From the NCBI GenBank assembly GCA_031547885.1, contig JAVBRO010000020.1:62001-126000 (forward strand): a DNA stretch of 64,000 bases, read 5' to 3'. The notes beneath the pieces were generated by a model that had not been told where the DNA came from, did no database searches, and worked only from the letters and a program-made list of their open reading frames with translations. The translations under genes were made by a program, and so were the position numbers. This document shows, in pieces, positions 1 through 8,488 of the stretch. Positions within the stretch are counted from its first letter, which is position 1; each line of letters opens with the position of its first letter. This DNA comes from UBA940 sp031547885. Lineage in GTDB: Bacteria; Bacteroidota; Bacteroidia; Bacteroidales; Rikenellaceae.

Positions 1-420
1 CTGTTCCTCCTCGTCGAGGATGCGTTTGAGGAAAACCGGCATCGCTTCACCCACCTCGATCAGATGTCCGTCGGGGTCGTAGAAACGGATGGTGCGCTGC
101 CCCCACAGTTCTGTGTTGACCTCGTGCAGGAACTTCACGCTGTTTTCTTTCAGGGTTTTGTAGATGCCGTCCAGTTCATCCGTTTCGAAACACAGTTCGA
201 ACCGGCTGGCGTTCGCCGGGTTTTCGATATTTTCGCGGCCGAGCGTGGCCGGAATAATATTCCCGTCCATGATCTGCCAGAGGGCGAAACCTTCTTTAAA
301 TACGAAGTTCAGGCCGCCGAAGTCGGCGATCACCGTCAATCCTAACAGTCCGGCATAGAAATCTCTGGCTTTCGCAGCGTCTTTTACGAACAGTACGGGG
401 GTGCAGTTTTCCAGTTTCAT
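1..420 (-). CDS. VOC/glyoxalase-fold protein (3' end outside window)
   Basis: The reading frame starts at an ATG at 420 and stays open to the window edge, so 140 codons are visible and the C-terminus is missing. The protein begins MKLENCTPVLFVKDAAKARD and carries FYDPDGHLIEVGE near the end of the visible part. This is the usual second half-motif of the vicinal-oxygen-chelate (glyoxalase/bleomycin-resistance) fold, with the Glu of IEVGE as a likely metal ligand. Family members include glyoxalase I, dioxygenases and antibiotic-binding proteins, and substrate cannot be told from sequence. It is divergent from the sulfatase-maturase gene across a 124-bp gap. Family is secure; function is unknown. 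Confidence 0.85.
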   Translation of the reverse strand, partial: MKLENCTPVLFVKDAAKARDFYAGLLGLTVIADFGGLNFVFKEGFALWQIMDGNIIPATLGRENIENPANASRFELCFETDELDGIYKTLKENSVKFLHEVNTELWGQRTIRFYDPDGHLIEVGEAMPVFLKRILDEEEQ

Positions 421-446
421 ATCTTTTGAGTTTTTATAGTCGTCGC

Positions 447-454
447 TAAAGATA
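447..454 (-). promoter_or_regulatory. Possible -7 box for the VOC gene
   Basis: On the minus strand this reads TATCTTTA, one mismatch from the Bacteroidota -7 consensus TAnnTTTG. It lies about 27 nt upstream of the ATG at 420. No convincing -33 element was seen. Confidence 0.3.
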
Positions 455-544
455 ATGATTATTTCGGCATTTTCAGTATTGGCATACGATTTGCATTATC
501 GGGTTTCGCCGGCCTGAAAGAAGGCGGACAAATAACCTGATTAT

Positions 545-1828
545 ATGAATATCAATAAGGAACCTGTTTTCAGAGGCCAGCCGCTGAAGAGGATGCACGC
601 GATGATAAAGGCCACGGGGCCGGTGTGCAACCTGGGATGCGACTACTGTTATTACCTGAGCAAGGCCGACCTGCTATCCACCGACAGCCGGTGGCGCATC
701 TCGGACGAAACGCTCGAAAATTTCATCAAGCAATATATTACACAGCAGAACGCCCGCGAAGTGGTTTTTTCGTGGCAGGGCGGGGAGCCGTCGCTGCTGG
801 GGCTCGACTTTTTCCGCAGGGTTGTGGAGCTGGAGAAGAAATACGCACCTTCTTACGTAAGGTGCGAGAACGACCTGCAGACCAACGGCACTATGCTCGA
901 CGACGAGTGGTGCGAATTCCTGCGCGAGAATAATTTCCTCGTCGGGTTGAGCATCGACGGTCCGCGCCATCTGCACGACACCTACCGCAAATACAGTTCG
1001 GGCAAAGGGTCGTTCGACCGCGTGATGGAGTCGGCCCGCCTGCTGCGCAAGCACGGGGTGAGGTTCGCGACGCTCACGGTGGTCAACGACGTCAACGCCA
1101 AACATCCAGCCGAGGTCTACCGCTTTCTGCGCGACGAGGTGGGAAGCCGCCAGATGCAGTTCATCCCGATCGTAGAATCGAAGAATTTCGCAACCACTGC
1201 GCCCCAGCATTGGAACCCGGACGACATGCCGGTGGAAGGCTCTCCGCTGGCCGATCCGCACCATCCCGACTCGTTCCTGTCGCCGTGGTGCGTCGGGTCG
1301 GAAGAGTACGGCGATTTCCTGATAAAGGTCTTCGACGAGTGGTATCACAACGACCTGGGCGAAGTTTACGTCCCGTTCTTCGACAGCGCGGTCGAGCAGT
1401 GGGCCGGAAAGCCCTCGCCCCTATGCATATTTTCGCCCATCTGCGGCAAGGGTGTTGCGATGGAGCACAACGGTGACGTCTACGGCTGCGACCACTACGT
1501 CTATCCCGAATACAAACTCGGCAATATAAAAGACAAACCGCTCGTGGACATGGTGCTCTCGCCGCGCCAGGAGAAGTGGGGCTACGCGAAGGACACGCAG
1601 CTGCCGGGGAAGTGCCGCACCTGCCGCTACCTTTTCGCCTGCTCGGGCGAGTGTCCCAAGAACAGGCTGCTCAAAACATCATACGGCGAGCCGGGACTTA
1701 ATTACCTGTGCGATGGACTGTACAAATATTTCAGCCACATCGACCCCTATATACGCAAGATAGTCAAACAGTTGGGAATGGAAGTGGCGGCTGACGTCCC
1801 GCCATTGGAAACTGCATTATGGAGATAA
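545..1828 (+). CDS. Anaerobic sulfatase-maturating enzyme (radical SAM)
   Basis: This 427-residue radical-SAM/SPASM enzyme oxidises the active-site Cys (or Ser) of type I sulfatases to formylglycine in the cytoplasm, on unfolded substrate before export. The SAM-cluster motif CNLGCDYC (C28, C32, C35) is near the N-terminus. The C-terminal SPASM region contains ICGKGVAMEHNGDVYGCDHY and CRTCRYLFACSGECPKNR, whose cysteines would bind the auxiliary [4Fe-4S] clusters. Length matches the family (about 400 residues). The gene overlaps the next by 10 bp and is followed by two sulfatases with the CTAGR motif it would modify, so the operon carries its own substrates. The fit is strong. Confidence 0.95.
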   Translation: MNINKEPVFRGQPLKRMHAMIKATGPVCNLGCDYCYYLSKADLLSTDSRWRISDETLENFIKQYITQQNAREVVFSWQGGEPSLLGLDFFRRVVELEKKYAPSYVRCENDLQTNGTMLDDEWCEFLRENNFLVGLSIDGPRHLHDTYRKYSSGKGSFDRVMESARLLRKHGVRFATLTVVNDVNAKHPAEVYRFLRDEVGSRQMQFIPIVESKNFATTAPQHWNPDDMPVEGSPLADPHHPDSFLSPWCVGSEEYGDFLIKVFDEWYHNDLGEVYVPFFDSAVEQWAGKPSPLCIFSPICGKGVAMEHNGDVYGCDHYVYPEYKLGNIKDKPLVDMVLSPRQEKWGYAKDTQLPGKCRTCRYLFACSGECPKNRLLKTSYGEPGLNYLCDGLYKYFSHIDPYIRKIVKQLGMEVAADVPPLETALWR

Positions 1829-2565
1829 CTGTAAAAGATATCGAAGGGCAGCGCAAGGAGTTGTCCATCGACGTGCCGTGGGATGCGGTGGCGGAAGATT
1901 ACGCGGATCTGCTAAAGCGCTATTCGCGCCTTCATGTGAAAGGGTTCCGCCCGGGCAAAACCTCTGCCGCGGCGTTGGAAGGCATGTTCCGCAGGCAGAT
2001 AAAAAACGACCTGCTGGCGGCGGTGTCGAGGCGGCTGTGCCGCGCCGCTCTTCAGGAGGCATCCCTGGAAGCCGGCTCGCCTCTGGAAATCTCTGAAAGT
2101 GAGTTTAAAAAAGGCGAAGGCTTGAAATTTGCGGCCTCTTTTATCGAAATGCCGCAGTTCGAACTGCCTGATTATAAGGGCTTAAATCTGCAGTCGAAAG
2201 ACGCCGACGCTCAGCTCGACGAAATCTCGGCAAGGTTGTTGGAATTGACCGATGTGGCTCTCCACCCGTCGTTCGTGGAAGATGAGTTGAGGTATTCCGC
2301 CGAAGGTGTCCCGGCTGATAAAGAGAGGGAAGCCGCGGCCGAAAGGGTAAAGCTGATGCTGATACTGAAAAAGATAGCCTCGCAGGACGGGATAGAGATC
2401 GACGAAAAGGATGTGGAGGAGAGGCTCGACCGTGTCGCGGCCCAAAACGAGGTTACCCCGGCACAACTCAGGGAGTACCTCATGGAAGGGGGCGGGCTTT
2501 CGCGCCTGGCCGACTCGCTGCTCGCCGAAGCGGTGCTGGCGTATATAATGGATATTAATGCATGA
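1819..2565 (+). CDS. Trigger-factor-like chaperone lacking the PPIase domain
   Basis: The 248-residue protein has the two outer parts of trigger factor. Residues 1 to about 115 resemble the ribosome-binding domain, with the signature-like loop GFRPGK at 42-47 and the following helix FRRQIKNDLL. Residues about 150-248 resemble the helical C-terminal chaperone arms (VKLMLILKKIA ... LLAEAVLAYIMDIN). The FKBP-type PPIase domain that normally lies between them is absent, so the protein is about 200 residues shorter than bacterial trigger factor. The canonical proline after the GK of the loop is replaced by TSAA. It overlaps the sulfatase maturase by 10 bp and precedes two exported sulfatases by 45 bp. 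I infer a dedicated holdase that keeps sulfatases unfolded for maturation and export; this is untested. The genome's normal trigger factor is expected elsewhere. Confidence 0.8.
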   Translation: MEITVKDIEGQRKELSIDVPWDAVAEDYADLLKRYSRLHVKGFRPGKTSAAALEGMFRRQIKNDLLAAVSRRLCRAALQEASLEAGSPLEISESEFKKGEGLKFAASFIEMPQFELPDYKGLNLQSKDADAQLDEISARLLELTDVALHPSFVEDELRYSAEGVPADKEREAAAERVKLMLILKKIASQDGIEIDEKDVEERLDRVAAQNEVTPAQLREYLMEGGGLSRLADSLLAEAVLAYIMDINA

Positions 2566-2610
2566 ACATCAGACAACACATAAATCATCCATTTTTAAAT
2601 TGCATTAAGC

Positions 2611-4356
2611 ATGAACTTAAAAGACCAACTGAAAAATTGCGGTAAGGTCGCTGCTGTCGGAGCAATCCTGGCATGCGGCTCGATCACCGCGGCTTCGGCT
2701 GAGACTCCGTCTGCCGGCAAAGACAAACAGCCTAACATCCTCGTCATCTTCGGTGACGATATAGGCATCACCAACCTTTCGTGTTACAGCGGCGGGCTGA
2801 TGGGTTACGAAACTCCCAACATCGACCGCCTGGCAAAAGAGGGGATCAAATTCCAGCACTACTACGGAGAGCAGTCGTGTACTGCAGGACGCGCCGCGTT
2901 CCTCACAGGCCAGCACGGCATCCGTACGGGCCTCACCAAGGTCGGTTTCCCCGGCGCTCCGATGGGTATGAGCCAGGAAGACCCCTCGATCGGCGGCCTG
3001 CTGAAAGGTCTGGGCTACGCCACAGGCCAGTTCGGTAAGAACCACGTGGGCGACCGCAACGAGAACCTGCCTACGGTGAACGGTTTCGACGTATTCTTCG
3101 GCAATCTCTACCACCTCAACGCCGAGGAAGAGCCCGAACTGCCCGATTATCCGAAAGATCCCGCTTACCTCGCCAAGTTCGGTCCCCGCGGAGTGCTCAA
3201 ATGTGAAGCCACCAACGTCGACGATCCGACCGTAGACCCGCGTTTCGGCAAGGTCGGCAAACAGAAGATCGAAGACACCGGCGCGCTGACCAAAAAGCGC
3301 ATGGAGACCATCGACGACGAAACCTCTTCGGCCGCCATCGACTACATGAGGGATCGGGTCGCCGACGGCAAGCCTTTCTTCTGCTGGTTCAACTCGACCC
3401 GCATGCACCTTCGCACCCACGTGCGTCCGGAACACCGCGGTAATTTCCAGTACGGCGACAGCGAGTATATCGACGGTATGATCGAACACGACAATACCAT
3501 CGGCTCGATACTCGACGCCCTCGACGAGATGGGCATCGCCGACAACACCATCGTGATCTACACTTCGGACAACGGCCCGCACATGAACACCTGGCCCGAC
3601 GGCGCCATGACATGGTTCCGTTCTGAAAAAGATACCAACTGGGAGGGCGCTTTCCGCGTCCCGATGCTGGTCCGCTGGCCCGGCCACGTCGAAGCGGGTG
3701 CCGTGACCAACGAACTTATGGCCCACAACGACTGGATCCCGACCTTGTGCGACATCGCAGGCGAACCCCAGATCATAGACAAACTCAAAAGCGGCTACAC
3801 CGCCAACGGCAAGACCTACAAGGTGCACCTCGACGGCTACGACCAGGCCAAGTTCCTCACCTCGTTCAAAGGCAGCGCGGTCAACAACAACGGCGTTAAG
3901 AGCGCCCGCGACCGCTTCATCTACGCCGACGACGACGGCCTGCTGGTGGCTTACCGCAAGAACCAGATGAAGTACGTCTATGCCGAACAGCGCCTTCAGG
4001 GCACGATGGGTATCTGGGCCGAGCCGTTCACCGAACTGCGCCTGCAGAAGACCTACAATCTGTTCATGGACCCGTTCGAACGCGCCGACATCACGTCGAA
4101 CACCTACTGGGACTGGAGCCTCAATCAGATCGGGGCCGTCTACGGTTCGATGCAGGATATCTTCGATTTCGTTGCGACGTTCGAAGAGTGGCCTCCGCGT
4201 TCGTTCCCTCCCAGCTTCACTCCCAACAAGATCATGGAGCAGGAGCTGACGAAGATCAAAGCGAAGAAGGCTTTGGATAATTACGAGCAGAACTTCCTGC
4301 CGGCCAGCGAAACGCAGCAGAAACAGCAGCCTGCCGCAACCGGTAAGAAAAAATAA
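2611..4356 (+). CDS. Exported arylsulfatase, Cys type (first of pair)
   Basis: A type I formylglycine-dependent sulfatase of 581 residues that would hydrolyse sulfate esters in the periplasm. A signal peptide occupies residues 1-30, with likely cleavage after ASA. Calcium-binding aspartates are in FGDD (residues 48-50). The catalytic motif is SCTAGR with C90 as the residue converted to formylglycine. Later metal/sulfate motifs are FGKNHVGD and SDNGPH, then MTWFRSEKDTNWEGAFRVP, typical of bacterial arylsulfatases. The C-terminus is Lys/Gln-rich and low complexity. It lies 45 bp after the trigger-factor-like gene and shares 24 of the first 30 residues with the next sulfatase. The substrate is unknown. 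Confidence 0.95.
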   Translation: MNLKDQLKNCGKVAAVGAILACGSITAASAETPSAGKDKQPNILVIFGDDIGITNLSCYSGGLMGYETPNIDRLAKEGIKFQHYYGEQSCTAGRAAFLTGQHGIRTGLTKVGFPGAPMGMSQEDPSIGGLLKGLGYATGQFGKNHVGDRNENLPTVNGFDVFFGNLYHLNAEEEPELPDYPKDPAYLAKFGPRGVLKCEATNVDDPTVDPRFGKVGKQKIEDTGALTKKRMETIDDETSSAAIDYMRDRVADGKPFFCWFNSTRMHLRTHVRPEHRGNFQYGDSEYIDGMIEHDNTIGSILDALDEMGIADNTIVIYTSDNGPHMNTWPDGAMTWFRSEKDTNWEGAFRVPMLVRWPGHVEAGAVTNELMAHNDWIPTLCDIAGEPQIIDKLKSGYTANGKTYKVHLDGYDQAKFLTSFKGSAVNNNGVKSARDRFIYADDDGLLVAYRKNQMKYVYAEQRLQGTMGIWAEPFTELRLQKTYNLFMDPFERADITSNTYWDWSLNQIGAVYGSMQDIFDFVATFEEWPPRSFPPSFTPNKIMEQELTKIKAKKALDNYEQNFLPASETQQKQQPAATGKKK

Positions 4357-4370
4357 ATGAAAATGAAGAA

Positions 4371-4415
4371 ACAGGGAACAGTTCCGCAGCATCGGCGGCG
4401 GGGACTGTTCCCTGT
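4371..4415 (+). other. Hairpin between the two sulfatase genes
   Basis: Perfect 12-bp inverted arms ACAGGGAACAGT (4371-4382) and ACTGTTCCCTGT (4404-4415) lie 15 bp after the first sulfatase stop. No T-run follows, so it does not look like a simple terminator. It could stabilise the upstream message or cause partial termination. Confidence 0.6.
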
Positions 4416-4465
4416 GTCGCCTAAGCACAAGATGCCATACCATTATTCATTAAATTATATTTCAC

Positions 4466-6070
4466 ATGAAATTGACAGACAAACTGAGAAATTGCGGTAA
4501 GATCGCGGCTGTGGGAGCAATTCTGGCTGCCGGTTCGATCACCGCGGCTTCGGCGCAGGCCAAGAGCGGCAGTGCCGGCAGCGCCCAGAAACCGAACATT
4601 ATCGTCATCATGACCGACGACGTCGGCGTGGGCGACCTCGGCTGCTACGGGGGAGGCATTCTCCGTGGTGCTCCGACTCCCAACCTCGACCGCATGGCGG
4701 CGGAAGGGATGCGCTTCGCCAACTACTACGGCCAGGCGAGTTGTACGGCGGGACGCGCTTCGTTCATCACCGGCCGTGTTCCCATCCGCACATCCCTCTC
4801 TTCGGTGCTCGCCCCGGGCGACCCCAACGGCCTGAAAAAGGAGACTCCGACCATCGCGCAGGCGATGAAGAAGCAGGGCTATAAGACCGTACAGTTCGGT
4901 AAATGGCACCTCGGCGACAAAGAGGAGAACTTCCCGACTTCGGTGGGCTTCGATGAAATGTACCACATGACGCCTTATTACGCAGGGGTTTACGCTTACG
5001 AAGATCCTACGCTGCATCCCAACTTCCCGCGCAACGATCCCGAGTTCATGAAGGAGTGGAAGGCGCTGGCGGTGCTTTCGGAGTTCGAAGGCAAGGCGGG
5101 CCAGAAGGCGGTAGTCACGACCGAAGATTTCAACTATCAGAACCTCAAGACGGGTGACGACAATATGCGCGCCGACGCTGTCGAATGGATCAAGAAAAAC
5201 TCGAAGGGCGGAGAGCCGTTCTTCATGTACCTCAACTTCCTGAAGGTGCACAATCCCAACAATCCCTCGGACCGTTGGAAAGGTAAATCTCCCGGCGGCA
5301 TGCCCTATCAGGACGCCCTGATGGAGCTCGATGACAACAGCGGCCAGATACTCCAGGCGATCCGCGACCTGGGCATAGAGGAAAATACTCTCATCGTATG
5401 GACGACCGACAACGGCGCATGGGTGGATGCGTGGCCCGATGCAGGTTACACCCCGTTCCGCGGCATGAAGGGGACTCCGTTCGAAGGCGGTTTCCGCTGT
5501 CCGGCCATAGCATGGTGGCCCGGCCACATACAGGCGGGTTCTGTCTCCAACGAGATGATGTGCCACATGGACTGGTGGCCGACGTTCGTGAAGATCACCG
5601 GCGGCACACCTCCTCCCTACAAGTGGGTGGACAATGTCGGCAAGAAGATAATTTTCGACGGTATCGACAACAGCGATATGCTGCTTGGCAAAGGCCCCAG
5701 CAAGCGCGACTTCTTCGCCTACTTCAACGACCAGTATTTCGGAGCTATCCGCTATGACAACCTGAAGATGGTCTTCACGGCTAAGGACACGTGGCTCGGT
5801 CCGGAACTTCCGCTCAATCCTCCCGCTATTTACGACCTGTGGCAGGATCCGGGTGAAAACTACGATCTGATCTTCAACGGTGCGGCTCCCACGCGCGGCG
5901 ACCTCAAGACTTCGCCCGGACGCTACTCCGGACAGGATAACGCATGGATGGCGATCAAGATGAATCCGAAACTCATATCGTTCCTCACGGAGTTCAAGGA
6001 TTATCCCAATATTCCCTACCAGCCGTGGGGCATGGGGCTGACGAAAGTCATTCCCGCCGACTTCAAATAG
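4466..6070 (+). CDS. Exported arylsulfatase, Cys type (second of pair)
   Basis: A 534-residue paralogue of the preceding sulfatase. The signal peptide (1-30, ending ITAASA) is nearly the same as its neighbour's, while the mature part is clearly more diverged. Residues TDD at 50-52 bind calcium, and SCTAGR carries C93 as the formylglycine precursor. FGKWHLGDKEEN, TTDNGAW and GMKGTPFEGGFRCPAIAWWPG are standard sulfatase motifs. A rho-independent terminator follows at 6095, closing the maturase-chaperone-sulfatase-sulfatase cluster. The substrate is not predictable, but divergence of the active-site surroundings suggests a different sulfated compound from the first enzyme. Confidence 0.95.
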   Translation: MKLTDKLRNCGKIAAVGAILAAGSITAASAQAKSGSAGSAQKPNIIVIMTDDVGVGDLGCYGGGILRGAPTPNLDRMAAEGMRFANYYGQASCTAGRASFITGRVPIRTSLSSVLAPGDPNGLKKETPTIAQAMKKQGYKTVQFGKWHLGDKEENFPTSVGFDEMYHMTPYYAGVYAYEDPTLHPNFPRNDPEFMKEWKALAVLSEFEGKAGQKAVVTTEDFNYQNLKTGDDNMRADAVEWIKKNSKGGEPFFMYLNFLKVHNPNNPSDRWKGKSPGGMPYQDALMELDDNSGQILQAIRDLGIEENTLIVWTTDNGAWVDAWPDAGYTPFRGMKGTPFEGGFRCPAIAWWPGHIQAGSVSNEMMCHMDWWPTFVKITGGTPPPYKWVDNVGKKIIFDGIDNSDMLLGKGPSKRDFFAYFNDQYFGAIRYDNLKMVFTAKDTWLGPELPLNPPAIYDLWQDPGENYDLIFNGAAPTRGDLKTSPGRYSGQDNAWMAIKMNPKLISFLTEFKDYPNIPYQPWGMGLTKVIPADFK

Positions 6071-6094
6071 TGTCGGGATAGTGTGATTAAACGC

Positions 6095-6130
6095 GGGGCG
6101 GCTCCTTACCGGGAGCTGCCCTTGTTTTTT
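6095..6130 (+). terminator. Rho-independent terminator of the sulfatase operon
   Basis: A GC-rich stem (GGGCGGCTCC with GGGAGCTGCCC) is followed by TTGTTTTTT, 25 bp after the second sulfatase stop. Confidence 0.75.
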
Positions 6131-6178
6131 GGAACAATATTTGCCTTTTTATACTCCAAACTTTAATACGTACTGAAA

Positions 6179-7183
6179 ATGAGAAAGTTTTATCTATTTA
6201 TCGCAGCGGCGGCGGTCGTTATATCGGCTGTCGGCTGCAAACCGAAAACAGAAGTCGTTGCCGCGGTCGATCCGCTGCCCTCGTGGAACGCAACGGCCAA
6301 CAAACAGGCGATACTCGATTTCGTGGCCCGCGTCACCGATCCGGCCGGTCCCGGCTTCGTGCCTGTGGAAGAGCGCATAGCGACATTCGACAACGACGGC
6401 ACCCTCTGGTGTGAACAGCCCCTCTATTTCGAATTCATCTATTCGCTCGCGGCGATGAAGGACGTTCTGGCCAAAAATCCCGAGCTGCTCAAAAAACCGG
6501 AACTGAAGGCGCTGGCCGAAGGCGACAAGGCGGCTTTCATGAAGAGCGGCGAGAAGGGGATGCTCGAAGCATTCGCCCTTTCGCATACGGTCGGGATCGA
6601 ACGCTTTGCAAAGAGTGCCGACGCATGGCTCGATACGGCGAAACACGCCCGTTTCGACCGCAAATACACCGAGCTGACCTACAAGCCGATGGTGGAATTG
6701 CTGGAATACCTGCGTGCAAACGGGTTTACCACCTACATCGTTTCCGGCGGATCGAGCATGTTCATCCGCGAGTTCAGCGACCAGGCTTACGGTATCCCGA
6801 CGGGACAGGTGATCGGCTCGATGCTCAAGGCCGAGTTCGTCCCGCAGGGCGACAGCTACAACGTCGTGCTTACGCCGGATGTTTTCCACGTAGATGATAA
6901 TGTGGGCAAACCGGTCGGGATCTACCAGTTCATAGGCCGCAAGCCGATACTTGCGTTCGGCAACTCCGACGGCGACCTGCAGATGCTGCAGTGGACATCC
7001 ACCAACACGCTTCCGCACATGGCGCTCCTCTTGCACCACACCGATGCGGAGCGTGAATACGCATACGACCGCAGCTCTTCCGTAGGCAAGCTCGACAAGG
7101 CTTTAGATGAGGCTAAGGCCAAAGGATGGACGGTTGTGGATATGAAGAACGATTTTGCCAGGGTTTTCAGTTTCGAGCAGTAG
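6179..7183 (+). CDS. HAD-superfamily phosphatase lipoprotein
   Basis: A 334-residue HAD-fold hydrolase with a lipoprotein signal; the lipobox is ISAVGC with C20 as the lipid-bearing Cys. HAD motif I is FDNDGT, with D71 the nucleophile and D73 the general acid. Motif II is IVSGGSS and motif IV is GNSDGDLQM. A cap-type insertion lies between motifs I and II, as in phosphoserine-phosphatase-like enzymes. The lipid anchor implies action in the periplasm or on the inner surface of the outer membrane. The gene follows the sulfatases but is cut off from them by a terminator, so co-function with desulfation is only a guess. Substrate unknown. Confidence 0.85.
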   Translation: MRKFYLFIAAAAVVISAVGCKPKTEVVAAVDPLPSWNATANKQAILDFVARVTDPAGPGFVPVEERIATFDNDGTLWCEQPLYFEFIYSLAAMKDVLAKNPELLKKPELKALAEGDKAAFMKSGEKGMLEAFALSHTVGIERFAKSADAWLDTAKHARFDRKYTELTYKPMVELLEYLRANGFTTYIVSGGSSMFIREFSDQAYGIPTGQVIGSMLKAEFVPQGDSYNVVLTPDVFHVDDNVGKPVGIYQFIGRKPILAFGNSDGDLQMLQWTSTNTLPHMALLLHHTDAEREYAYDRSSSVGKLDKALDEAKAKGWTVVDMKNDFARVFSFEQ

Positions 7184-7214
7184 TTTTTCCTGTCGCTCCG
7201 GCTGTCGTTTTTCC

Positions 7215-7252
7215 CCTGCGCGGAAGGCTTAGGTCTTCCGCGCAGGTTTTTT
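7215..7252 (+). terminator. Rho-independent terminator after the HAD lipoprotein
   Basis: A perfect 12-bp stem, CCTGCGCGGAAG and CTTCCGCGCAGG with an 8-nt loop, is followed by TTTTTT. It lies between convergent genes. Confidence 0.9.
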
Positions 7253-7260
7253 ATACCGGA

Positions 7261-8304
7261 TTAGCGGTAGCTCGAGGCGCTCCATCTTTTACCGTCGTCT
7301 CCTGAAAACGAGCCGCAACTCGTGATGACATAAGTGCCGGTCAGTCCCGGCACCTCGTCAAGGTGGACGGTTTCATATTTGTCATCCCCTGTTTTTACGA
7401 TCTTGTACGCCTTGCCGATCGTCATGGTGTAATTGTACAACCTGCCGTTTTTAGAAATGACTTTCTCGCTTTTCAGGATTGCTGCGGAAGCATATATTTT
7501 TTCTTTGGTTTCGCGGTTCTCGTAAGTGACGGAAGCCGAGCCTTCCGTGAGTTCTTTGTTGTCGAATGAAATCGCACCCAATTCAATGCTGGCCGTTTTA
7601 TCGCCGTCTGCATAATATTCGCTTCTGCTCAACGGTTTCGGCCGGGCGTATTTGTCGGAGAATTTCCAGTTCAGCGCCCTGCTCAGTGCCGACGGAGGCG
7701 AGATGAACATCAGGCCCGCTCCTTCATCGATAAAATTGCACGGAACAAAAGCCGTGGCGCCATCTTTTAATATCTTATACCGTCCGTCTCCCGTCGATCC
7801 CAGTAATACGACCGGTTCATTTGGTTCGAGTTTTCGTCCGTTCAGGGTCGATGCCTTGCTGTTGTCGTCGGCCACATCATCCGAGATCCTTGCGGTGGCT
7901 GCGATCGTCGGCCAGAACTGGTTTTCGGGTTGGGCCATCTGCGCCGTACGAGCCGCCCACACGAAGACTACCGCAGTCGCGGCCCAGGCGGATATCTTGA
8001 CGATCCTAAGCGTTTTCTTCTCTGCGCCCCTCTTTTTGAGCTGTTTCGCCACGATGCGGTAGACCCACCATATTCCCACGAATGCTATAATGAACTTGAA
8101 GCTTACGATGAAGAAGAAGACTATGAGGCCTATGGCGGCTACGATCACAAGCAGCATACCTGCTCCGCCTGACGCGGTGTCCTCGAAACTCCCGCCGCTT
8201 TTTGTGGATCCTCCGCTGTTCGCCTTTACCGCGTCTTCCCTTGTGATGTGATAGTTTCCCTGATTATCCTGCCACCTGTTCCTGTCCTCGTCGTAATGGG
8301 TCAT
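7261..8304 (-). CDS. Membrane protein with SH3-like periplasmic region
   Basis: I take the ATG at 8304 (MTHYDEDRNRWQDNQGNYHI) as the start because the upstream 29 codons are AT-rich and intergenic in character; the frame is open back to 8391. The 347-residue product has a hydrophilic N-terminus, two closely spaced hydrophobic segments (GMLLVIVAAIGLIVFFFIV and FKFIIAFVGIWWVYRIV), a basic loop, and a third segment (ISAWAATAVVFVWAA). The C-terminal half is soluble, with a stretch like a bacterial SH3 domain (EPNEPVVLLGSTGDGRYKIL). I do not recognise the family. It converges on the HAD gene. Confidence 0.7.
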   Translation of the reverse strand: MTHYDEDRNRWQDNQGNYHITREDAVKANSGGSTKSGGSFEDTASGGAGMLLVIVAAIGLIVFFFIVSFKFIIAFVGIWWVYRIVAKQLKKRGAEKKTLRIVKISAWAATAVVFVWAARTAQMAQPENQFWPTIAATARISDDVADDNSKASTLNGRKLEPNEPVVLLGSTGDGRYKILKDGATAFVPCNFIDEGAGLMFISPPSALSRALNWKFSDKYARPKPLSRSEYYADGDKTASIELGAISFDNKELTEGSASVTYENRETKEKIYASAAILKSEKVISKNGRLYNYTMTIGKAYKIVKTGDDKYETVHLDEVPGLTGTYVITSCGSFSGDDGKRWSASSYR

Positions 8305-8488
8305 AGTTTCGTGATTTGATAGGTTAGTCTTTTTTTTAACTATTTCAGTTGATTGCCGGCGCCGAAGATAGTTTATTTTTCGGAATTTCATATCACGTAA
8401 ACAGAGATGTTTTCGGGCCTTTCCGGGTGTTGTATTTTCGCAGGATTGTCGTATATTGCGGGGTATTACACAAAGGACTGATCCTCAT

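Noticed and set aside
485..493. Promoter before the sulfatase maturase (TACGATTTG)
   Set aside because: Spacing inside the -7 box is one base too long and no -33 element is at the right distance.
2617..4443. A 608-codon open frame on the minus strand opposite the first sulfatase
   Set aside because: It is an antisense shadow of a gene with clear sulfatase motifs; the predicted protein is Val/Arg/His-rich with no recognisable domain.
4421..5566. A 381-codon minus-strand frame opposite the second sulfatase
   Set aside because: Shadow frame in GC-rich DNA; the plus strand has the catalytic CTAGR motif and signal peptide.
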